Of a DNA stretch of 64,000 nt, positions 44,568 to 54,518 are shown piece after piece. The stretch comes from Cotesia glomerata (Eukaryota; Arthropoda; Insecta; Hymenoptera; Braconidae). The first letter of the stretch is position 1. The number at the start of each line of letters is the position of its first letter. The notes below the pieces were generated by a model. That model made no database searches. It worked only from the letters and a program-made list of their open reading frames with translations, and was not told the origin of the DNA. The position numbers were made by a program, and so were the translations under genes. The stretch spans positions 15,365,603-15,429,602 of the forward strand of contig NC_058161.1 of NCBI RefSeq assembly GCF_020080835.1, written 5' to 3'.

Positions 44568-47500
44568 TCATTGAGGAATATTCTTAAATATCGCTCCTAT
44601 TACTGGGCCGTCACGGTGGATTAAACATTGTCTGAAATATATTATTCAATTTGAATGATTGAAAAAGTGGTGAAATTAAAAAATGCAATCAATAGACATT
44701 TGAACATTTTTGGTTTTATTTAACGAATAAATTAGCCCTGAAAAGCGGTTTTAAAATTTGGGTGTATGGTTTTTTACATTTTTTACACGAAGAATTTTTG
44801 TTACGATGATTTATTTATTAAAAATCCTAAACTTTATCAAATGTCTTTTGATTTCATACGATGATACTATTTGTATTTTAAAAATTCTAATAAAGCACTA
44901 GTAATCTGATAATATAATTTAACTAAGAAAATAAATCAAAAATGTATTTTCTAAAATTTTTTTTTTCAATCATTTTTTTTTTTTTTTTAATTTTAAAATA
45001 AATTATTATAAAGCTTCCGCGTTAGCTAGCCACTTGTTATTTTCCGAAAATGAAATTAACAGACATTTGTCGTTTTTTTGAATTTTTATATCATAATACT
45101 ATAGTTAGCCGACGTTTTTAAGTTTTTGTTTTTTTTTTTTTTTTTCATTTATTAAATTATAATTAAAAAATATTTCTTTCAAGTAACACTTATAACGTAT
45201 AATTTTTCAAGTTTTTTACAAATTTGTTATTATATTAATGAAAATTTTTCTTTGTTTTCTGTAATTATTTTTTCAATAAAAAAAATTCTAAAAATTTTCA
45301 GATGTCAGCTAACTTAATTTTCATTTTTATATCTACTAAATTAAGCAAAAATTTTCATTAAAAAATTTTACATCTAGCAATAAAAAAAAATTTAAGGTCA
45401 AATTTTTAAAAAATATTTTTGTTTTATAATTGATTTACAATAAAAATTAAAAAATTGTCCTATGTCTGCTGATTTCAATATAATTATTAATTTGATAGAT
45501 TTATCTAAAACATGATTGGTCTAGACAAGATTTACACCTGAACAAAAATGAAACATTAAATCTCAGATGTTCAAAATTAATTATAAATTCATGATTATTT
45601 TTATTAACATAATCTGATTCACCATATAGAACTTAATTTCAAGCTTCGTATCTTTACAGTATGATCACAAATTTTCGAAAACAAAATATAATTTTCCAAT
45701 AATGCTCCAGTTAGTAAATAACTAGTATAATAATTAATAATTTCAACTATGGATAAGCAATTAGTCCATTAGATATTCAAAATTGAGTGTTTCATTTCAA
45801 TGAAGATGCTAATTTAATTTTTAGTTTTTTAAAAAAGAGAAATAATTATTAATAATTATAACCTCGTAGCTGAAAGATATTTACCTCGAGTCACTTTGAA
45901 GAGAAATAACAGGAGTTGCTAAAGGTTCTAATTTAGAAGCTTGATTAGCAATGGCTGCTATGATTCCTGCGCAGTCTGGAGAAATATTGCCTTTCGCTAA
46001 CGAAATAAAAAATCATAGTTAATAATTAAAACACTTTTTTTAAGTAAATTTTCGAATACATTACTGTAATTATTATTTAATAAAAAAAAATTTACCACCA
46101 AGACAAAGGCCTGATTTATCAGTCAAAATACATCCCATAATTCCTGCTGTTTTTGACCTGCAATTATAAAAAAGTGAAAAAAACATCATTAGATAAATTT
46201 TTTTTAAAATAAAATATAAATCAATTTAGCAGATATTTGATAATTTTAAAAATTGTTGTAACAAATAAATTATGACAAGAAAAAAATTATTTAAAAAATT
46301 GACATGTACAGTGCGCGTCATTGATTCGTATCGGTTGAAAAATTTTAAGGTAAAATAGAAAAATCAAAATTTCGACATCTGTAAATAAAGAAATCAATAA
46401 AAAGAAAATCTTTATAAGCATCAATCTGAACGAAATTGAAAAAATAATTTACTGAAAATAAATAACTCAAAATATCAATCACGATTAAAGTAGAAATTAA
46501 AAATATTAGTAATTAAAATAATCACACACTTTATAAAATAAATAAAAGTAAAATTATAATATTAAAAAAAAAGACAACGATATAATTAGATAATTTTAAA
46601 ATTTATCAAATATAAATATAGGCATTGGATAAAATAAAATGAACTAAATTCAAAGAAGTCAGTAAAAAGACATTTGAATATTTATATTTATAAAAATATT
46701 GATAGTTATTAATGTATAAATTCTTAAACAGTAGACATCTATAAATATAGACTAGACAATTTAGAAACCCGTAATTTTAGACATCTGTAAATTTTTATTT
46801 ATATTAATTCATAAATTCAAATAAAAATACAATTAAATATATAATTACTTGCAATTTATGAGCTAATAAAAAATTGAAACAGAATTTCTATAAGGCTCTA
46901 GAGCACAAGACCACAACCCTTGAATGTTTACGGAGTCGGTTCTCCAGGAGGTTGCGGATTAGGCAGCGGCGGGATTCCCCGCGCTCCAAAAAAATAACCT
47001 AGACATTTTTAAAATAGCAAGTGTCATATTTATCAGAGTTAGCTATTCATGGAGGTTTACGAAGTCGGTTATCCAGGAGGTTGCGGATCAGGCAGCGGTG
47101 AGATTCAACAGAAAATGACAATTTCACTGGTGAATCAGTGGATTTTCACTGATTTAACCAGTGGACATAAAAGCGCGCATGCGCGCAGATATTTTGTTCA
47201 CTGATTCAACCAGTGAACTTCACTGATTCACCAGTGAAATTGCATTCACTGGTTGGAATCGGTGAAATACCACTGGTGAACGAGTGAAATTCCACTGATT
47301 TCTTTTAAGAGAGTAGGTTATTATTTGGAGCGCAGGGAATCTCACCGCTGCCTGATCCGCAACCTCCTGGATAACCGACTTCGTAAACCTCCATGAATAG
47401 CTAACTCTGATAAATACGACACTTGCTATTTTAAAAATGTTAAGGTTATTTTTTTGGAGCGCGGGGAATCCCGCCGCTGCCTAATCCGCAACCTCCTGGA

Positions 47501-48525
47501 GAACCGACTCCGTAAACATTCAAGGGTTGTGGTCTAGTGCTCTAGAACCTTATAGAAATTCTGTTTCAATTTTTTATTAGCTCGTAAATTGCAAGTAATT
47601 ATATATTTAATTGTATTTTTATTTGAATTTATGAATTAATATAAATAAAAATTTACAGATGTCTAAAATCACGGGTTTCTAAATTGTCTAGTCTATATTT
47701 ATAGATGTCTATTGTTTAAGAATTTATATATTAATAACTATCAATATTTTTATAAATATAAATATTCAAATGTCTTTTTACTGACTTCTTTGAATTTAGT
47801 TCATTTTATTTTATCCAATGCCTATATTTATAATTGATAAATTTTAAAATTATCTAATTATATCGTTGTCTTTTTTTTTTAATATTATAATTTTACTTTT
47901 ATTTATTTTATAAAGTGTGTAATTATTTTAATTACTAATATTTTTAATTTCTATTTTAATCGTGATTGATATTTTGAGTTATTTATTTTCAGTAAATTAT
48001 TTTTTCAATTTCGTTCAGATTGATGCTTATAAAGATTTTCTTTTTATTGATTTCTTTATTTACAGATGTCGAAATTTTGATTTTTCTATTTTACCTTAAA
48101 ATTTTTCAACCGGTACGAATCAATGACGCGCACTGTAGAAATAAAAAAAATTAAGAATGCAATATTTTTAAAATAATTGTTTGGAAACAATTTTTTTATT
48201 AAATAAAATTGAAAAATTGTCAAGTGACGGCTAACTTTAATGTCATTTAAATAAAAACAGTTTGTGGTACTGAAATCAACAATGTCAATTTTTTAGATTT
48301 TTATAACAACTAAATAATTATAAAAAATTCCAATTAAAAGCTTTAACCTCTATCAACAATAAAAATGTAAATGCAGATTTTATATAAATATTTTTTTTAA
48401 TAATGAATTGGTAGTAAAAATTGAAAAATTGTCAGATGTCAGCTGATTTCAGTATCACAAAAATTTACGTAAAATAAAATAAAATCTTACGCATCTTCCA
48501 TTGTTTTTTCAAGGTTTCGCTCCAT
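44568..48525 (-). CDS. LAMTOR5: Ragulator subunit LAMTOR5 (HBXIP), four small exons
   Basis: Four minus-strand exons join in phase: 48525-48491 (35 nt), 46157-46096 (62 nt), 45996-45885 (112 nt) and 44631-44568 (64 nt). They encode 90 aa against about 91 in other animals. The product starts MERNLEKTMEDA, continues IMGCILTDKSGLCLGAKGNI and PDCAGIIAAIANQASKL, and ends CLIHRDGPVIGAIFKNIPQ. This is the roadblock-fold pattern of LAMTOR5, with the family's GVLCTDxxGLxLGxxG block. Known role: part of the lysosomal Ragulator complex that anchors Rag GTPases and activates mTORC1. Every donor and acceptor is canonical and no frame is broken. The exons are too short to show as open frames, so the gene is easy to miss. 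Intron 1 (2.3 kb) is mostly a long palindromic element. An AATAAA lies downstream on the minus strand near 44500. Confidence 0.92.
44632..45884. other. LAMTOR5 intron 3, repeat remnants only
   Basis: AT-rich sequence with decayed copies of the abundant short TIR repeat around 45050-45135 and 45230-45485 (CAGATGTCAGCTAACTTAAT and TCTGCTGATTTCAATAT ends). No other feature is recognised. Confidence 0.4.
46222..48245. repeat. Abundant short TIR repeat interrupted by the long palindrome
   Basis: The left piece (TTTAGCAGATATTTGATAAT ... TTGACATG, to 46306) and the right piece (GAAATAAAAAAAATTAAG ... GACGGCTAACTTTAATGTCAT, from 48138) together make one copy of the short repeat. They are separated exactly by the palindrome and a duplicated TA. 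The uninterrupted form can be read at 53299 (TTGACATGTAGAAATTTAAA). Confidence 0.75.
46309..48135. mobile_element. 1.83-kb palindromic Tc1/mariner-like fold-back, CAGTGCGCGTCA ends
   Basis: The ends read TA|CAGTGCGCGTCATTGATTCG and CGAATCAATGACGCGCACTG|TA. The two arms (about 46309-47105 and 47338-48135, roughly 797 bp each) are nearly identical inverted copies with only scattered mismatches. Each arm contains two copies of a GC-rich block (GTCGGTT[C/A]TCCAGGAGGTTGC ... GGCAGCGG). The ~230-bp centre is made of short palindromes of CACTGGTGAA and CACTGATT type. CAGT termini plus a TA duplication fit Tc1/mariner, but no transposase ORF is present. It lies in LAMTOR5 intron 1. Confidence 0.88.
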
Positions 48526-48872
48526 TGTAAGTTTGTTAGTTATTTATTACAACGATGTAGTAATTAAGTAATTGATATTTTATTTACTAACAAGCTGTCA
48601 AATTCGAAATGGGTATTATACTAACGTGTTTGTATTATCAAACGCGAAACTATATCTGTAGTCTAATAATTGAAGTGAATTACGAGTGTAACTATCGGCA
48701 CATTCACGGTTCGGGCCCGGGGCACGGGAAAACGGTCATTTTACCCCGTTTTTGTTCATGCGCACGGATAAGTTTCTGATTTTTCTGAAATCAGACCGTT
48801 CTGTGCTCCATTACTTTCGCGCATGCGTACGGATTATTTTTTAATAAGAGGCGCTAAAAAATTAACTAAAAA
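48526..48872. promoter_or_regulatory. LAMTOR5 upstream region
   Basis: A 5' UTR of unknown length precedes the ATG. At about 48700-48840 the base composition becomes richer in GC (GGTTCGGGCCCGGGGCACGG and GCGCATGCGTACGG), consistent with a promoter region. This is followed by a TIR element at 48875. No defined motif is claimed. Confidence 0.3.
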
Positions 48873-48874
48873 TA

Positions 48875-49850
48875 AGGTAAAAGCCCCAATTATTGACGGG
48901 GGTCTAAATATTGACACCCTAAATTATCTTTAAATATATTAAATTATCTGTAATAAGAATAACGATCAAATAAATTTTTATTAAATTCTAATTAATTAAA
49001 AAATTGAAAAAAAATCACTTTCAGTTCAAAATATTAAATATTAATTATTAAAAAAAAATAAAGTTACCACCAGTTCATCAAATCAGCTTACGAGCGTCTA
49101 TTTTCTTAACAACTTTGGTTAGAAAAGCATTTTTTTTAACTGCCGAGTTTAAATTAATTTTTTCATGTAATTATATGACCTATTTTTTTTTTAATTAACA
49201 GTACATGAAATATTTATAAAATTGAATAATCGAAATTAATTGTATGCTTTATAATATTTAAATAATGGGAGTCAATAACTAGTTCATAATTTTTATGGTG
49301 AATCCCATATTGACAGCCAGTCAACAGCGCTATGACGCCTTTTTTTTTAAGTATAAAATACGTTATATACGCGATTATATTCAAGGCTTTTAACTGTCAA
49401 ATAACTCGGCGTGTTTTGGTGTTAAATAAGTTTTTGAATAAATTATTATATTTTTAATAATAATTAATCATTCATAGAAATTATTATTAATTAACTTTAA
49501 TAATTTTGATTACTTTATATCAAGTTTTTGATATTTAAATAAAAATATAACCAAATGATTCGACGCATGCGCAGTAGGGGCGTCAATAATTGGGGTTACG
49601 GTACGTCAATATTTAGATCAATCAGTTTTTTAACCCGTCAATAATTGGTGTATCCAGATTATTTATTTAATTATTTAAAATTAATTAGTAAATATCACTG
49701 ATTATCATTTTAAAAAAAGAAATTGATTAGTTAAAACATTACTTAAGACATTACCACAAACAAAATTCAACGATATTTATATTTGATTGCTTAAAAAAAA
49801 TCAAATCATAACTTTGTCTCTTATAGCGTCAATAATTGGGGCTTTTACCT
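48875..49850. mobile_element. 976-bp TIR element AGGTAAAAGCCCC, TA flanks
   Basis: The left end reads TA|AGGTAAAAGCCCCAATTATT and the right end AATAATTGGGGCTTTTACCT|TA. Subterminal repeats of the phrase AATATTGACACCC/TCAATATTTAGA occur on both sides. No ORF of meaningful length is found. Confidence 0.8.
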
Positions 49851-50576
49851 TATTTCCCAATTTGTTTTCCCGTGCCTGTAAATTGATTTCTTTTTTTAAT
49901 ATAGAAATGATATAAATATTAATAATAATTCATATTTGTGTCAAAATATGAATTTCAATCATAAATTCATTTTGAATCAGAATTTTTTTTGCACGGGGAT
50001 CACGACGGTCCTCTGTTACATTGCCAATAAATATCCACAGATTCGGTAGAATCTGGCGCCAAGTTCCGTTCAAATCTGCTGTAAACGGAGCGCCAGACTA
50101 CCGACTGTGTTTACTGTAAGCAGAACGGTATTTTGAGGTTGTAAAATTTTATTTAATTCTACGGTACTTTTTTTTCCGAAATTGTATATTATAACAGTAA
50201 TTCATACTTTATTTGACTGTTATTAATTAATTATATTCACTTATAACAATTAATCTACTTGAAATTATTAAATTTAATCAGCACAAACTATAGCAACGCA
50301 AAAATTTCGATCCTGACTTTTTTTTCGATGGGCAAAGTGATCTGCCACAGACTAAATAATTCGAGAACGCATAGTAATCCTTCATTAGATGGGAAACTAC
50401 AGTTAAAAATAGATATTTCACAGCTTGCATCTACACCCGCCAGGGTGCGCTGGAATTATTTTTACATAAACTGTAGTTTCAAGGGGATAGTTTGCTATAA
50501 AAAATGCAACCAACGCGAGATTTGATTAAGTTGGTACCAATTGTAAATTTTTATTATAATTACAAAAAATACTAAA
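49851..50576. other. Mixed-composition spacer, possible element remnant
   Basis: CGGTAGAATCTGGCGCCAAG (about 50044) and GGAGCGCCAGACTACCG (about 50086) form a short inverted pair. An 88-aa frame at 50259-50525 has no recognisable domain and I do not call it a gene. Nothing else is supported. Confidence 0.3.
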
Positions 50577-51061
50577 ATCCGAACAAAACAGTTTCACTGT
50601 AAAAAAAATCGCGCCAAGTCCACGTTCATAAGACTATTAAGAAAAAAAAATTTGTTTTTTTCTTTACAAAAATATATAAAATAAAAAAATTAAAAAATTC
50701 AAGTAACCGATATGATTGTTTATGATTTTCGGAAATTAAAAAAAATTTTGTTATAAATTTAAAAATTAAGAAAAAAATTTTGGAACGTACTTGGTGTGCG
50801 TCATTGTGTATTTCAAGTTTTTTAAATTTTGCAACCGCGCACACTAAATACGTTCCAAACTTTTTTTTTAATTTTTAAATTTGTAACAAAATTTTTTTTA
50901 ATTTCTGAAAATCATAAACAATCATATCGGTTACTTGGATTTTTTTATTTTTTTATTTTATATATTTTTGTAAAGAAAAAAACAAATTTTTTTTTCTTAA
51001 TAGTCTTATGAACGTGGACTTGGCGCGACTTTTTTTACAGTGAAACTGTTTTTGTTCGGAT
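50577..51061. mobile_element. ~485-bp near-perfect fold-back element
   Basis: The left arm ATCCGAACAAAACAGTTTCA, then TCGCGCCAAGTCCACGTTCA, is mirrored by TGAACGTGGACTTGGCGCGA and AAACTGTTTTTGTTCGGAT. The arms are about 230 bp each around a centre near 50820 (AAATTTTGCAACCGCG). Reading frames of 60-72 aa on both strands are mirror copies of the arms. Confidence 0.8.
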
Positions 51062-51782
51062 ACTAGTAACTGGTCGTCCGAGTGGTTTTTTAAAAACAAC
51101 TAGTTACTACAGAAAAAAAAATGATAATTTTACTAAATTCACTGTTTACTGACTTACGATAAAGTAAATACTGGGTATGTTAGTATAAGTGTAACGAAAA
51201 AAAAAAATTATGGATAATCACTCCAGCTAATTTCAATTATTTAGAATTCAAAAATTGCGTGGCTATTCAATAATAATTAACCAAAATAATAATAAAAAAT
51301 AACTAAAAATAATTAAAAGTATTAAATATTTTTAAGGTTCACAGCCAAGTAAATTTCAACAAATATTATAATTAGTTAAATCTCTCTCGCTCTTTTTTTC
51401 TTTTTTTTAAATCTCAATAGTTGAGCCGTTGACTTTAATTGTAATGAGAGAGTCTAATTGCACACTTGAGTGCAATTCCATCTAGAAACCTTAGCTCGAA
51501 CGATTAGATAATCCCTGAATGTGTCGCGAATCATTCAAATTTTATAGCTTAAAAAATGTTTTTACAATTTTTTATATTTAAAAAAATAGTAAAAATTTGT
51601 AAAAAGCTTAAAGTTTAGCATAAGTTTTATATAAAAATTAATTTTGGTTAAGAATAACAATGAAAAAATCCTGATAAAAATTTTTATATCATTAATAAAC
51701 ATGTATTTCAGTACATAAGTTGAAAATAAAGTTAACTTAAGATAATATGTTTACAAAAATGATAGGAAAAAATAAATGATGC
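51062..51782. other. Spacer downstream of UBLCP1, no gene seen
   Basis: AT-rich sequence with a small less AT-rich patch at about 51420-51540. No coding frame or complete element is recognised. Confidence 0.3.
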
Positions 51783-51935
51783 ATGATACTGAAATTGGCA
51801 GGCATCTGACATTTATTAGGACAGTAAGTAGGAATTTAAAAAAAAACTATAAGTTCTTTAAATATTTTTTTAGTATCAATTTATTTGTTAGAAAAATCCT
51901 AAAAATTTTCAGATGTCTGTTAATTTCAATCTCAT
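51783..51935. repeat. Clean 153-bp copy of the abundant short TIR repeat
   Basis: The left end ATGATACTGAAATTGGCAGG, then CATCTGACA, is mirrored by TCAGATGTCTGTTAATTTCA and ATCTCAT. This is the tidiest example of the family. It lies just downstream of the UBLCP1 stop codon, probably inside its 3' UTR. Confidence 0.75.
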
Positions 51936-51976
51936 GATAGTGTTAATTTATAAACTAAGTATTTTGATAATTGTCT

Positions 51977-53773
51977 TTAGTGTGGGCGTTTGCGGTGTGA
52001 TCTTTTACTTTTATATTCTTTCCACTTGCGGTGATTGAGTGTCTGAAAGTCCTCGACATCAGCGATAGCTTCTAAATAATCAGCAAGTTTCAGTAGCTCC
52101 TTATCTTTATCTCGGTTTAAGTGAGCTTGCTTAAAAGGTTTTATTTTCAGTCCAGAGCCAGGATTCATTATGAAATTTCTCCTAATATCGTCAAACATAA
52201 TTGTATTTTTCGCCGAATATTGTTGATACTTTCCCCAAATAACTCCAAGTGGTTTAACTTCGACGAGACCATACTTTGAAGTGACTACATTAATCATTGC
52301 AAGGCAATCCAGATGAAAGGCTATTTTGTAATTTGGATTATCTGTTACTGCTAAAAGTTTCATTTTTTCATTGATCCATTTCATACTAGTGGCTGACCAA
52401 ATAACAATATCATAATGTTGATAAGCTCTTGTGAGAAATTCGTGAAGATATGGTCGCATTAGTTCTATGCCACTAGACGCCACAGACCTATGATCGAACA
52501 ATGTGTAATCAATATCGAGAACTAAGAGTTTTTTACCTTCCCTTGGAGGATTAAATACTTCGATTTTATATGTTTCAATTCTCTTTTGTATCTTAGCCAA
52601 ATAAATTTCAGCATTTTCTACTTCTATATCTTCAATATCTTGATCAACATCAAGGTCATTTATTACTTCTGATACATCTTTAGGAATTCGATTCGCTTCG
52701 GCAATATCTTCCTCTCTAGAGCCCATCATCATCAATTTGAAGCCAGGTTTGATTTTTAGCATACTTATAGTTTGTTCTGCATCTTGACCCTTGCCTGAAA
52801 AAAAATATAAGTTATTACAAATATTATAGGCAAAATAATAAGCATCAATTTCTGAATTGAAATTAGCAGACATTTGATGATTTTTGGATTTTTTAAAATA
52901 AATAAATTTTTACTATAGAAATATTTTTAAAATATTGCATCAGTAATTTCTGTAAATGTTTATAAAATCATTTTTTATTTTTTTTTTTTTATAGTAATTT
53001 CTATCTTAAGGAAAGTTTCCTGGCATTGCAATTCTATAATTTTCTTCCAAACAAATAAAAATTTAATGACATTAAAATTAGCAGTCACTAGACCATTTTA
53101 TAATTACTTAAAAAAAATTAATTTGTTCTAAAAATTATTTTTAGAAAGTTGCATTTTTAATTTTTTAAGATTTTTTCATGATAAATTTTTTTCTCATTTT
53201 TTTACTATAATTTATTTGTTATAAAAATTTTTAAATTATTAAATATTTTCTAAATTAATTTAGCATATATTTGATAATTTTAATAATAAAAAAAAGTTGA
53301 CATGTAGAAATTTAAAAAAATAAAAAATGCAATTTTTTTTAAATAATTTATAGGAACAAATTTTTTTGTTAAATAAAATTGAAAAATTCTAAAGTGACAG
53401 CCAGCTTTAATGTCATATTAATTTTCATAAAATTTTTTATTTCAATTTGACAACAAGAATTTTGATTTTTAAGCTTCCATCTATCAGGTGCAACAAAGAG
53501 AGTACGGTTTCTGTAAACGAGTGCGAATAAAGAAACAGATGAGAGCGATTCTTAAAAAATCTAAAAAACTATCAAATGTTTTTTAACTTAAATTTTATAT
53601 TAATTAATATATTTCTTACATTTTAAATTTAATAATTTTTGTCGATCAGGTTTGACTCCTGTTTCTTCGTATATCTTAGCTTTTAACTCAAGAATTGTGG
53701 AATCACCTTGGAGATCTTTAATATTATATTCATTTCCATTCCATTTCACGATAATAGTTGTTTCACCTTCCAT
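51977..53773 (-). CDS. UBLCP1: Ubiquitin-like domain-containing CTD phosphatase 1
   Basis: Two minus-strand exons join in phase: 53773-53620 and 52794-51977, giving 323 aa, the usual family length. Residues 1 to about 82 are a ubiquitin-like domain (MEGETTIIVKWNGNEYNIKD, then DRQKLLNLKCKGQDAEQTIS and KLMMMGSREEDI). This part recruits the enzyme to the proteasome. Residues about 135-300 form an FCP/HAD phosphatase domain with the catalytic DxDxT motif at D145-I-D147-Y-T149 (LLVLDIDYTLFDH), the WSATSMKWI block near 184, and the conserved acidic FDDIRRNF at 252-259. The C-terminus is basic. Known role: it dephosphorylates proteasome subunits in the nucleus and limits 26S assembly. All key residues are present and no frame break is seen. 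The single intron (53619-52795) holds copies of the abundant short repeat. Confidence 0.95.
53067..53416. repeat. Two adjoining copies of the abundant short TIR repeat (UBLCP1 intron)
   Basis: One copy begins ATGACATTAAAATTAGCAGT. The next runs from TTTAGCATATATTTGATAAT to GTGACAGCCAGCTTTAATGT. The second shows the uninterrupted sequence TTGACATGTAGAAATTTAAA, useful as the empty-site reference for the LAMTOR5 palindrome. Confidence 0.6.
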
Positions 53774-54336
53774 TGTGAATATTTTGAAACACTTTTTTTG
53801 TTTTTTTACTAAAAAATTGTTAATATAACAAATAAACGTCGCTTGGAATTATTAATAACAACACTGACATGCATACATATTTATGTAAACATTCACAATA
53901 CTCATATATCATATGATGCTTGTTTCACAACGCCAGCTATACTCTGTGGGTAATCTGATAATCAATTTTGCCAATCTAAATCTAAACTATGAAAATTAAT
54001 TTAGCAGATACTCAATTAGCTTTAAGAATTTTTGTAACAAATAAATTATAATAAAAAAAAAATTTCCAAGTAGAAATTTTAAAAATTTTTAAATGCAATT
54101 TTTAAAAAATAATTTTTTAGAACAAATTTGTTTGTTAAAAAAAAGTTTTAAAAACGATCAAGTGACAGCTAAATAAGTAAACTGCAAAATAAATTTCGAT
54201 GTCAGAAATTTTGATTTTTTTCATACGTGAACTTCATAAAGATAGAAAAAAAGATTTTAATTGCAAAAAATAATTGTTGAAAATCTAATGGTTAACTTCT
54301 GGATATGTTACGGGAAATTTTACGATGCAATTCGAC

Positions 54337-54502
54337 ATGATACTGAAATCAGCTGATATTAAAAATTTTTTTCGTTATTACCTTAAATTAACAAAATATT
54401 TTTAAAAAATTGCACTGATAGTTCTTCAAATTTTTTACTGGTGAAAGTTTTTTGTAATAAATATTTTCAAAATTAACAAATGTCTGCTAACTTCAGCTTC
54501 AT
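54337..54502. repeat. Copy of the abundant short TIR repeat, 166 bp
   Basis: The left end ATGATACTGAAATCAGCTGA and the right end TGTCTGCTAACTTCAGCTTC (then AT) are inverted complements. It sits next to the nested TIR element at 54519. Confidence 0.7.
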
Positions 54503-54518
54503 AAGTTGAGGTGTTTTA

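Noticed and set aside
50259..50525. 88-aa open frame upstream of a fold-back element
   Set aside because: No recognisable domain, no supporting splice or start context, and it overlaps element-like sequence.
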